Position numbers and translations under genes: made by a program. A DNA stretch of 22,622 nucleotides from NCBI GenBank assembly GCA_900320035.1, contig ONQU01000052.1, positions 1 through 22,622 of the forward strand. The letters are read 5' to 3'. The DNA is from an uncultured Rhodospirillaceae bacterium. GTDB lineage: Bacteria > Pseudomonadota > Alphaproteobacteria > RF32 > CAG-239. The notes under the pieces were generated by a model. It saw nothing but the letters and a program-made list of their open reading frames with translations, was not told where the DNA came from and searched no databases. This document shows positions 15,990 to 22,508 of this stretch, piece after piece (the first letter of the stretch is position 1; each line of letters begins with the position of its first letter).

Positions 15990-18422
15990 CTAGGCAATAT
16001 TTAAATATTTTGTAACAAATCCATCCTCGCCGTACTCCTTAATCAGTTGTTGTACCAGCAACACGTTCTTACGACCGGAATTATAAATGCGTAAATAACG
16101 TCCCAAACCACTCAAGTCGACATCCAAAATCACCGACTCGCCGGTCGCCTTGCGTGAAAGCAGTATCGCATACGGAAAATCGCGATAAGTTTTACCGAAA
16201 ATGAAGTCCATCTCGCTCTTGTTTAAATTCCAAGTAGCATAATCTTCCGGTTGTGCTTGTGGATTTCTGAAGAAAATAACGGTTTGACATTGACCGCGAA
16301 TCACCTCGCCGACACCGAGTTTATCAACAATATTCGGCTGTTGAAAAGCACATAAGTAAGCTTGCCGCTTCTTACGTCCTTCTTGCAAACCGGTAATGAA
16401 AGAGTGTCTGAACATCGGGTGTTTAAGCATCGGCGCCGTTTCATCAATCATAATCAGTGACGGCACACCGGTTTCGCCGGTTTCACTCTGAATACGATGC
16501 ATAATATAGCTGATTACCGCCGGTGCCAGTGTTTCATCATCAAAAATATGCGTAAAGTCAAAAGCCATAAAACGCCGGCTCTTCAAATCCAAGCTGTCAT
16601 TTTGACCATTAAAAATACTTCCATATTGCTCCGGATTAACCCAGCGGAAGAGCTCATGGCGCATCTTACCGGTCGGCGAAAAGCAACTTTTGTATAAATT
16701 CTTAAGCATCCGTTCTTCCGGCCGCAAATAATCAAATGCCGTTGTCACGGCACGCGCTGCCTCACGATCGGCCAAAGCATCATTCGCCACCATAGCAATA
16801 TTTTTTAACCATTGTTGCAGGAAATTACGATTATTTTTGGTATTTTCACAGTCAAACGGGTTAATCGAAACATTCTTTTCATCACCGTCAAAACCAACAT
16901 AAGCACCATGCACAGCACGCGTAAATATCTGCGCACCCAAATAGCGGTCAAAGAAAAATACCCGCAAATCCGGATGCCGCATCGCTTGACCGGCTAAAAA
17001 TGTCAGCAATGTGGTTTTACCTTGGCCGGTTGGACCGATAATGCAACAGTGTGCCACGGCCGCATCTTCGCTTGATACGTGAAATTGGAAACGATATGGC
17101 GAACCCGACATGGTGCGGAAAACCGTAATTGCTCCCGGTCCCCAGTCACTCTTACTAAAGCCTTCGGATGGCTTATCAAGCGTAATCCCCATGGCAATCA
17201 CGCGTGACAAATAGCGATATGTTCTCGGATAGGTATCATAAGTTGGAAATTGCGTGAAAAATACCGCTTGCGTCACCCAACCTTCGCGCACCGGTGTCAC
17301 GCCAAACGCACGGCAAATACGTTGCACTTCCGATTCCCCAAAGTCAATTTCCTCTTTGTCTTTACCTTTCAAAATAATCGTCATGGCATATTCACATAGT
17401 GATTGTGCATCACTATCACTATCATCAATGGCAGCTAGTGCTTCAGCGTATTGTTGTTGCACATTGCCCGAAAAACTTGTTACCATTGCCATACGTTGCT
17501 GTTGCGCCAACAAAAGCCGCGCCTGCGCCCGAAACAGCGGCCGAATATTGTGCAAAATAATCAATTCACAATCAATTGCATTTAATGAATAAATCATGCT
17601 TTCGTCCATGGTTTCGCCACTCACGCGAATCCCCATTGCTATTTCGTAAATCTCCTTATCACCCGAGAAAAACTTGATAATTCCTTCTTCGCCGGTAAAG
17701 TGAATATGGTCAGCCGTCAACATTTCGCACAAACGAGCACCTTGAGTATCTCGCACTTTCGGTTCCGGTTTGCTTACCGGACTGCACAAATGTGAAAACA
17801 AATAAAACGGACTATCTGTCGCCGCACTTGTCTCTGTTTCATACATCGGACGAACACCATACTCACCCATCGTCGAAATCAAGCTTTGCGATGCATAGTT
17901 TAAATCTTTCAGCGCATCTTTACGGTCAATAACCGAAAGAACAACATAGTGCCTGTTGCTATAAACACGATTCATATTACGAAACCAGATTTCAGAAATC
18001 GTTTCTAACAGCGGATTATTAAACTCACGCCGTTCCGTTTCCAACGACACATGATCGCGCGTCGTTATCACGCGACAAATTACCTGCATATTGGCTAAAT
18101 CATCAATCCATGCTTTCCGTGCCATCATCATCGAAAAAACCTTTTCCGGCGTGGCCGAAGCCAAATCTATGCCGTCCAACCGAAACACACGCGCATAAGA
18201 ATTGTTACTGCATTGAATGGTTACACCATCACTCATCAATTTCAAAAATGGTAAAAAGTCAGAAACACGCGACTCACGCGGTTGCGGCAACACCCAGTTG
18301 CCAAACCGCGTTGAGAGCAAAATAGCAAACGAAGCAGCGGATAAAATACCAATCACAGCCACCGCAACTTGCATATTGCTTAAACCTTCGATAAAAATAC
18401 TGGCAAAATCATACTCATTCAT
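15990..18422 (-). CDS. virB4: VirB4-like T4SS ATPase
   Basis: Cytoplasmic ATPase that drives pilus assembly and substrate transfer in type IV secretion. The 810 aa fit the VirB4/TrbE family. Walker A GPTGQGKTT is at residues 463-471, and Walker B SLIMIDETA (Asp660, Glu661) is followed by the conserved helix-strand LQEGRKKRQAYLCAFQQP. The N-terminal half matches the less conserved VirB4 N-terminal domain, including the FRTMSGSPYRFQFHV segment just before the ATPase core. Residues 17-37 form a clear hydrophobic helix, so the protein is probably membrane-tethered. The start overlaps the virB3 stop as ATGA, the classical virB3-virB4 coupling. Confidence 0.93.
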   Translation of the reverse strand: MNEYDFASIFIEGLSNMQVAVAVIGILSAASFAILLSTRFGNWVLPQPRESRVSDFLPFLKLMSDGVTIQCSNNSYARVFRLDGIDLASATPEKVFSMMMARKAWIDDLANMQVICRVITTRDHVSLETERREFNNPLLETISEIWFRNMNRVYSNRHYVVLSVIDRKDALKDLNYASQSLISTMGEYGVRPMYETETSAATDSPFYLFSHLCSPVSKPEPKVRDTQGARLCEMLTADHIHFTGEEGIIKFFSGDKEIYEIAMGIRVSGETMDESMIYSLNAIDCELIILHNIRPLFRAQARLLLAQQQRMAMVTSFSGNVQQQYAEALAAIDDSDSDAQSLCEYAMTIILKGKDKEEIDFGESEVQRICRAFGVTPVREGWVTQAVFFTQFPTYDTYPRTYRYLSRVIAMGITLDKPSEGFSKSDWGPGAITVFRTMSGSPYRFQFHVSSEDAAVAHCCIIGPTGQGKTTLLTFLAGQAMRHPDLRVFFFDRYLGAQIFTRAVHGAYVGFDGDEKNVSINPFDCENTKNNRNFLQQWLKNIAMVANDALADREAARAVTTAFDYLRPEERMLKNLYKSCFSPTGKMRHELFRWVNPEQYGSIFNGQNDSLDLKSRRFMAFDFTHIFDDETLAPAVISYIMHRIQSETGETGVPSLIMIDETAPMLKHPMFRHSFITGLQEGRKKRQAYLCAFQQPNIVDKLGVGEVIRGQCQTVIFFRNPQAQPEDYATWNLNKSEMDFIFGKTYRDFPYAILLSRKATGESVILDVDLSGLGRYLRIYNSGRKNVLLVQQLIKEYGEDGFVTKYLNIA

Positions 18423-18709
18423 GGCGCAAACTTATTCCCCTTTACCGAATATAAATTTTTACTAACTTTATTTGACTGCCCATATGCTTGCAACATTGTT
18501 GACATATGCGGTTCTTTGGTACCGTATATGGTAATGGCAATGTGTGAAATCAAAATACTTGTAATGAAAAACAACGGGTTCATATCAGCCAAACCAATCC
18601 CGATAAACAGCATCGGAAATTGAATACCTAAATTAACCAACGCCGGCACAAACGGTGCAAACAAAAACTTTGGCGGCTGAGCGACGGCTTTTAATATATC
18701 TTCTCTCAT
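18419..18709 (-). CDS. virB3: VirB3-like T4SS inner-membrane protein
   Basis: A small (96 aa) inner-membrane partner of VirB4. It has the VirB3/TrbD layout: a short N-terminus with AVAQPPKFLFAPFVPAL, two adjacent hydrophobic segments (about 19-37 and 43-60), then EPHMSTMLQAYGQ and a C-terminus ending NLYSVKGNKFAP, similar to the family's NSYSP-type ending. It overlaps both neighbours by ATGA, with the 166-aa gene upstream and virB4 downstream. The assignment rests on size, topology, these motifs and the invariant position before virB4. Confidence 0.85.
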   Translation of the reverse strand: MREDILKAVAQPPKFLFAPFVPALVNLGIQFPMLFIGIGLADMNPLFFITSILISHIAITIYGTKEPHMSTMLQAYGQSNKVSKNLYSVKGNKFAP

Positions 18710-19206
18710 CGACCTCTCCTGGCTAATTGTTGCAATAATTCTGCGGCTACTTGTTCATCTCGCACATTAAGTGCCATAACCTCACTGATTGTCTGAATAG
18801 TAGCACTGCTCGTTTTATGGCGTAAATCTGTTTTATCAGCCAATAATTTCATTGCCGTGCGTGCTTTTGTAAATTCTTCCCGCACCACTTCACTATTTTG
18901 TTCGGCAACCAATTGTGAAACTTTAGCCACATTTTGTGCACTACCATCACCTGCTGTCGGACTCCTCGCCATCATTTCATCTATCTGTTTTAGCTTTTTC
19001 AGACTGATGATTCCTTGATTATTCAAACGGTTATAATTCGTATTAATCTCGCCGGCCGTCAATTTCGTTGTATTCCGATCAGCCGTTTCTTCCATATAAG
19101 CTTGGACCGGAAACGCAAAAAACAGCAAAAACAAGAACAATACAGCCAACTTCATCTGTGCTTGTCCCTTTGCCTTGTCATCCGTTATCTTCAAAATAAT
19201 ACCCAT
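18706..19206 (-). CDS. Exported helical protein upstream of virB3 (166 aa), unknown function
   Basis: The N-terminus contains a signal-peptide-like segment (MKLAVLFLFLLFFAFPVQA at residues 18-36). Two starts are possible. The first ATG has an AGGTGA ribosome site and gives a 17-residue leader. The internal Met18, after a GGGA-containing stretch, gives a normal signal peptide. The mature 130 residues are helical, without cysteine, and rich in Ala/Glu/Lys (LMAR/EEFTKARTAMKLLAD-type helices). It lies 20 bases after pilin 4 and overlaps virB3. Classical clusters have nothing between virB2 and virB3, so this may be a pilus accessory protein. That is inference from position only. Confidence 0.62.
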   Translation of the reverse strand: MGIILKITDDKAKGQAQMKLAVLFLFLLFFAFPVQAYMEETADRNTTKLTAGEINTNYNRLNNQGIISLKKLKQIDEMMARSPTAGDGSAQNVAKVSQLVAEQNSEVVREEFTKARTAMKLLADKTDLRHKTSSATIQTISEVMALNVRDEQVAAELLQQLARRGR

Positions 19207-19226
19207 TGCATCATCACCTATAAAGC

Positions 19227-19958
19227 TTATTGATTTTGACTAACGTTCACTTTATCCACATTTCCGACATTCGCTTGTAAATTTTCCGAACTGCTGTATC
19301 CCGTACTTTTAATTCCGCCAATCCATGACGAATCGCCGGTTTTGGTAAATGTATTAATCACATAAACCGTCATTGACAGCAGAAAAACGCTGAACATAAT
19401 GGTGGCAAACACGTTCCATTTGACTTTACCGAAAATTGCCGCAAACGAAAATACAATCAAACCAAATCCGGCAATAATATACCCAACGGATTGCAAGCCG
19501 CGGCCGATAACACCGGCACGACAAGCAAGTTGCTGAAATATATTACCGCTACCGCAACCGACATAGCCGTAATCATCACCCAAACTGCTGGAACCGACAT
19601 ATTTTTCCACATTACCGCTGGTGGCACTGCCGGTTGACTGCGCGGCACTGTTTTCGCTACTGCCGCTGTTGCTTACGGATTGTCCGGCATATCCTGACCA
19701 ATCATGTCCTTTAGCTACATTATCTTTAATATTGTTCATGATATCGGTGGTTTTATCAACATAATCGGTATCCGAAGGACGCGCAATACTCGGTGGTGGT
19801 TGATCATTATTGTCATTTGAATTACTTTTGGACCCCCCCGAGCCACTAAAATCATAGCCGCCTAACATCGGCTGTGCCCAAGCATCACCATAAGCCGTCA
19901 GGCCCATCGCAAAAATAAACAAAAACGTGCATAATCTTATTAAATATTTTTTCATCAT
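19227..19958 (-). CDS. virB2: VirB2-like pilin 4, long form with low-complexity insert (243 aa)
   Basis: T4SS pilin-like protein. The frame is open upstream to 20039, but the true start is one of two ATGs at 19958/19955, just after an AAGGAGGGG site, giving the signal peptide ending AWA. The mature protein has about 110 residues rich in Ser, Gly and Asn (YDFSGSGGSKSNSN, SGSSENSAAQSTGS). A two-cysteine patch follows (GCGSGNIFQQLACR), then the two-helix VirB2 core with GLIVFSFAAIFGKVKW between helices. The VirB2 call rests on this core and on position. A run of seven G (minus strand; C at 19833-19839) lies shortly after the signal peptide and could be slippage-prone. The gap to pilin 3 is 10 bases. 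Confidence 0.75.
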   Translation of the reverse strand: MMKKYLIRLCTFLFIFAMGLTAYGDAWAQPMLGGYDFSGSGGSKSNSNDNNDQPPPSIARPSDTDYVDKTTDIMNNIKDNVAKGHDWSGYAGQSVSNSGSSENSAAQSTGSATSGNVEKYVGSSSLGDDYGYVGCGSGNIFQQLACRAGVIGRGLQSVGYIIAGFGLIVFSFAAIFGKVKWNVFATIMFSVFLLSMTVYVINTFTKTGDSSWIGGIKSTGYSSSENLQANVGNVDKVNVSQNQ

Positions 19959-19968
19959 CAGCCCCTCC

Positions 19969-20289
19969 TTACGATCCACCGGCAATATCAGCACCGGCCA
20001 AATCTGCCGTTTCGTGAGCGAAAGAAATAATAAAAACACCGATTAAAATGGCAATTAACCACTTCCAATTAAAACTACCGAACATGCCGGCAATGCACAC
20101 GCAAGCTATACCGATGGTGGCGGCCGGATAAATAATTGTTTTCAAGCCTTCAAAAATATTATTTCCGGCATTTTGCAAGGCACCAAAAACAGCAAACGCA
20201 TCATTGGTAGATAACAAAACCGACAACAACAGACCGAGCGTCCATTTGTTGTCGCTTATAAATTTTTCTATTTTTTCAATGCACCACAT
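19969..20289 (-). CDS. virB2: VirB2-like pilin 3, short form (106 aa)
   Basis: A small pilin-like protein with an N-terminal signal ending DAFA (about residue 33). Two hydrophobic helices follow, separated by the short polar loop IAGMFGSFNWKW. This matches the VirB2/TrbC layout and the FGKVKW loop of the neighbouring pilins, although the loop here is the most divergent of the four. A CAGGAG site lies before the ATG at 20289. It is 10 bases upstream of pilin 4, so the two are co-transcribed. Upstream lies a 331-base repeat-filled gap in which I could not identify a convincing promoter. Confidence 0.75.
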   Translation of the reverse strand: MWCIEKIEKFISDNKWTLGLLLSVLLSTNDAFAVFGALQNAGNNIFEGLKTIIYPAATIGIACVCIAGMFGSFNWKWLIAILIGVFIISFAHETADLAGADIAGGS

Positions 20290-20328
20290 AATTATTCTCC
20301 TGTTAATGTTTTATAACTCATTTAAACA

Positions 20329-20454
20329 GTCGTCCTTCGATTGCTGTTTTTTTATAATGTCATCCCTCGATTTTGCCTGTATTAAACAGTCATCCCTCGA
20401 TTTCGCCTATATTAAACTGTCATCCCTCGATTTCGCAGAAATCGTCAAGGGATC
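20329..20454. repeat. 30-bp-period array of GTCATCCCTCGATTTCG units
   Basis: Units begin at 20329, 20359, 20389 and 20419, exactly 30 bases apart. The first is the most diverged (GTCGTCCTTCGATTGC). The second and third share GTCATCCCTCGATTT and a TATTAAAC-type tail. The fourth continues into the full imperfect palindrome CGATTTC-GCA-GAAATCG with outer CCCT/AGGG arms. The first three look like half-palindromes. Not CRISPR: there are no variable spacers. Confidence 0.85.
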
Positions 20455-20467
20455 TACCGCTTCTTTA

Positions 20468-20523
20468 TTTTAATTCGAAGGTCGCTTGACGCATTTGCCT
20501 AACGGCAAAGCGAGCGATGACAT
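20468..20523 (+). repeat. Left arm of 56-bp inverted repeat
   Basis: The reverse complement of 20468-20523 matches 22453-22508 at 53 of 56 positions. It contains its own hairpin, TTTGCC-4-GGCAAA. The pair encloses pilin 2, the GIY-YIG pseudogene and pilin 1. Confidence 0.85.
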
Positions 20524-20592
20524 AAAGGTGACGCACCGCGCCGCCCGAGAATGACGTCATTCCTTCCTGCATTATTTACGATGTCATAAATC

Positions 20593-20614
20593 GGCAGCCG
20601 GCAATCCGACTGCC
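20593..20614 (-). terminator. Strong hairpin just after the pilin 2 stop codon
   Basis: On the minus strand GGCAGTCGG pairs with CCGGCTGCC (9 bp, one G-T wobble) around an ATTG loop, starting 6 bases after the TAA. Only a weak T-run (GATTTATG) follows. It could be an intrinsic terminator of low efficiency or an mRNA 3'-end stabiliser. Confidence 0.5.
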
Positions 20615-20620
20615 TAAATT

Positions 20621-21283
20621 TTAATACGTATTTGTGCCTAGTGTATCATACATTGCACTACCGACGCCGGCTTGCGATACATAGTCAATAATCTGACCGG
20701 CCGCTGACACGGCAGCCAAACCGAAAGCTAGAGCACAAACCCAGCCCCAACGCACTTTACCAAACAGCGCCATAAAGGCAAATCCGACCAAACCAAAAGC
20801 CGCTATGATATAGAGCACCGTTTTCACATTACCGAACAAATCCAGTAATTTACTGGTGACCGTTCCCCAAATGGCACTCCCCAAATTTGCCGCCGAGCCG
20901 CCGGCCATACCAACATAGCCGCCAATTCCGATACCGCCACCACCGGTAGATACGGAAGTTACGCTACCCGTGCTGCTTCCCGCATTAATATAACCACTGG
21001 CACTGGAACTTCCTCCTCCGGAAACACTGCCAACCAAACCACCAAAGAGGTTCTGCATGAAGTTGCCGCTACCATTGTTAAGGTTGTTCATCAAATTAGC
21101 ACCATTGAAATTAAAGCTGCTGCTACTTGATGACGAACCACCTGCATTACTGCCGCTGGAGGAACCTTCGGTTGTCGTTGTTGCAGTATTATCATCTTTC
21201 GCCCAAGCTTCGCTACTATATGCTAAACCTATTGCCGAAACAAACAGCACCGCAAACATGATTGTCAATATTCTTTTCATCAT
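20621..21283 (-). CDS. virB2: VirB2-like pilin 2, long Ser/Gly-rich form (220 aa)
   Basis: A signal peptide ending EAWA (about residue 28) is followed by roughly 110 residues of low-complexity Ser/Gly/Asn/Thr (GGSSSSSSSFNFNG, SVSTGGGGIGIGGYVG). The VirB2 core then comprises helix 1 (VKTVLYIIAAFGLVGFAFMALF), loop GKVRWGW and helix 2 (CALAFGLAAVSAAGQIIDYV). By hand alignment about 35 of 58 core positions are identical to pilin 1. An AAAGGAGGAG site precedes two ATGs (21283 or 21280). A hairpin follows the stop. The insert between signal and core is unusual for VirB2 and could be surface-exposed or a spacer. The pilin call rests on the core. Confidence 0.78.
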   Translation of the reverse strand: MMKRILTIMFAVLFVSAIGLAYSSEAWAKDDNTATTTTEGSSSGSNAGGSSSSSSSFNFNGANLMNNLNNGSGNFMQNLFGGLVGSVSGGGSSSASGYINAGSSTGSVTSVSTGGGGIGIGGYVGMAGGSAANLGSAIWGTVTSKLLDLFGNVKTVLYIIAAFGLVGFAFMALFGKVRWGWVCALAFGLAAVSAAGQIIDYVSQAGVGSAMYDTLGTNTY

Positions 21284-21342
21284 ACTCTCCTCCTTTATTT
21301 TTTCCTGCTCGGTGAATATGTTTTGATGATGAGGGATATATC

Positions 21343-21410
21343 GTCATTCCGAGCCTTCCCTTTCTGTCATTCCGAACGCATGTGAGGAATGACACATTCT
21401 TCAGAATGAC
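21343..21410. repeat. GTCATTCC palindromic repeat cluster
   Basis: GTCATTCCGAG occurs at 21343. A palindrome with GTCATTCC and GGAATGAC arms (8 bp, 12-base loop) lies at 21366-21393, and an inverted GAATGAC at 21404-21410. The same words recur at 20551-20565 and 22372-22406. REP-like element; no transposase signature. Confidence 0.75.
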
Positions 21411-21710
21411 AAAGGTCTTGAACGACAAATATCCTCATACAAATCAACCCATTTCGGGTTCATTTTGTTTATCATATCAAGTTTTTTCTGTCGTCGATAT
21501 CCCTTAATTTGCTTTTCCCGCAAAATTGCATGTTCCGTATCGGCAAAAACTTCATAATAAACCAACATATTCAAGTTATATCGTGCCGTAAAGCCATCAT
21601 AAATTTTATTCTTATGTTGCCAAACACGTTTAACCAAATCACTTGTCACCCCAGGATTAAGGCACACCATATTTTTTGTTGGTCATTATGTAAACATACA
21701 TCGGCTTCAT
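21401..21710 (-). pseudogene. Frameshifted GIY-YIG nuclease-family gene
   Basis: Remnant of a small (about 100 aa) GIY-YIG endonuclease-fold protein. From the ATG at 21710 one frame reads MKPMYVYIMTNKKYGVP and then stops. The family continuation GVTSDLVKRVWQHKN...YNLNMLVYYE...REKQIKGYRRQKK is in another frame. Removing one C in the GTGCCTTAAT stretch (near 21663) restores a continuous protein. Even then the second half of the catalytic signature, normally LYIG, reads LNPG, so the YIG tyrosine is lost. The stop codon lies inside the GTCATTC repeat cluster. It sits between two pilin genes, where it has no obvious role in secretion. A shorter product of 89 aa could be made but would lack the GIY strand. 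Confidence 0.75.
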
Positions 21711-21758
21711 TCATTTTTCCCTGATCATCAAAACATATTCACGATGCTTTATAACTTT

Positions 21759-21798
21759 GTCCCCAGTCAGAGGGGGCTGTTTACCCCCTCACGGGAAC
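21759..21798 (-). terminator. GC-rich two-part stem-loop downstream of pilin 1
   Basis: The inner perfect stem GAGGGGG/CCCCCTC (7 bp, 7-base loop; 21770-21790) is enclosed by an outer GTTCCC/GGGGAC stem (21793-21798 with 21759-21764, one wobble) across small internal loops. It begins about 12 bases after the pilin 1 stop. No T-run follows on either strand, so partial termination or mRNA stabilisation that raises pilin 1 output over the rest of the operon is as likely as full termination. Confidence 0.5.
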
Positions 21799-21809
21799 TG
21801 AAAGGTCTG

Positions 21810-22169
21810 TTATTGACCACTAATACCGCCTAAGCTATCGCCTAAGTCACCAGAAACGGTTCCACCGGTGTCCGCAGTATTAACGGCATAGTCAACAATT
21901 GCACCGGCTGCAGCCACAACAGCCAAACCAAAGGCTAATGCAGCAAACCACGGCCATTTTACCTTACCGAAAATAGCTTGGAAGGCCAAAGCGATTAAGC
22001 CGAAACCGCCGATAACGAACAATACGGTTTTAGCATTTTTAAACAATTGTTGTAACTTATCTTTAGCTGTACCAAATACCGATGCAGCCGAAGCTTGATC
22101 AACCATGACCACGCAGAACAAAAACAGCAATGCTGTCAATGTCCAGACATTATTCTTTAGAAATCTCAT
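21810..22169 (-). CDS. virB2: VirB2-like pilin 1, short form (119 aa)
   Basis: Small T4SS pilin. The frame is open to 22286, but the ATG at 22169 is chosen because AAGGAGA lies 7 bases before it and it begins a good signal peptide (MRFLKNNVWTLTALLFLF, cleaved near ASA, residue 28). The mature protein of about 90 residues has helix 1 (TVLFVIGGFGLIALAFQAIF), loop GKVKWPW and helix 2 (ALAFGLAVVAAAGAIVDYAV). A Gly/Asp/Ser-rich tail follows. Size and topology are those of a classical VirB2/TrbC pilin. It is the first gene of the cluster, followed by a strong hairpin. It is closest to pilin 2 in the core. Confidence 0.82.
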   Translation of the reverse strand: MRFLKNNVWTLTALLFLFCVVMVDQASAASVFGTAKDKLQQLFKNAKTVLFVIGGFGLIALAFQAIFGKVKWPWFAALAFGLAVVAAAGAIVDYAVNTADTGGTVSGDLGDSLGGISGQ

Positions 22170-22211
22170 TTCAGTTCTCCTTAAAAAAATTAGTTTTCCT
22201 TCTACACTTTT

Positions 22212-22217
22212 ATCATA
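22212..22217 (-). promoter_or_regulatory. Candidate -10 box (TATGAT) for the pilin 1 / T4SS transcript
   Basis: Minus-strand TATGAT, five of six matches to consensus, about 43 bases upstream of the pilin 1 ATG. No good -35 box is seen at the right spacing (GGTGTT at 16 bases is poor), so an activator or a different sigma factor may be needed. Visual match only. Confidence 0.35.
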
Positions 22218-22452
22218 GCGCACTTTTTGTAAAAACACCAGTAATTTTGATTTCGTGCAACACATTGATTTTACGATATAAAACATTGTGTAACAAAAAT
22301 TTCACAATTCTAAAAGTCTTTACGGTGTGCATTCTAGCAAGAAATAGTAAAGAAAAAGTTATCCGTCTGCGTCATTCCAAACGAACACTTTCCCGTCATT
22401 CCGAGTGAGTACGGCAAAACCAAGAATCCCCGCACGCCAGTGCGGTAAAGAA

Positions 22453-22508
22453 ATGTCATCGCTCGCTTTGCCGTCAGGCAAACGCGTCCAGCGACCTTCG
22501 AATTAAAA
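22453..22508 (-). repeat. Right arm of 56-bp inverted repeat
   Basis: Inverted copy of 20468-20523 (53/56 identical) with internal hairpin TTTGCC-GTCA-GGCAAA. The 22498-22508 part also starts the 55-bp tandem array. Confidence 0.85.

Larger units (their letters stand above)
20290..20620. other. Repeat-filled intergenic region between pilin 2 and pilin 3
   Basis: No credible gene. It contains a 30-bp-period palindrome array (20329-20454), one arm of a 56-bp inverted repeat (20468-20523), a GAATGACGTCATTCC palindrome near 20551-20565, and a strong hairpin next to the pilin 2 stop (20593-20614). The apparent plus-strand frame repeating SSLDFA is just the translation of the repeat units. Confidence 0.8.

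Noticed and set aside
20329..20454. Regular 30-bp spacing resembling a CRISPR array
   Set aside because: The whole unit repeats, with no unique spacers. The fourth unit merges into a palindrome and no cas genes are present.
20204..20473. Plus-strand frame with repeated SSLDFA units as a repeat protein
   Set aside because: It is antisense to pilin 3 at its start, then simply translates the 30-bp DNA repeats. There is no ribosome site.
21810..22286. Extended 158-aa start for pilin 1
   Set aside because: The upstream 39 codons lack a ribosome site and have no family similarity. The ATG at 22169 has AAGGAGA and starts a proper signal peptide.
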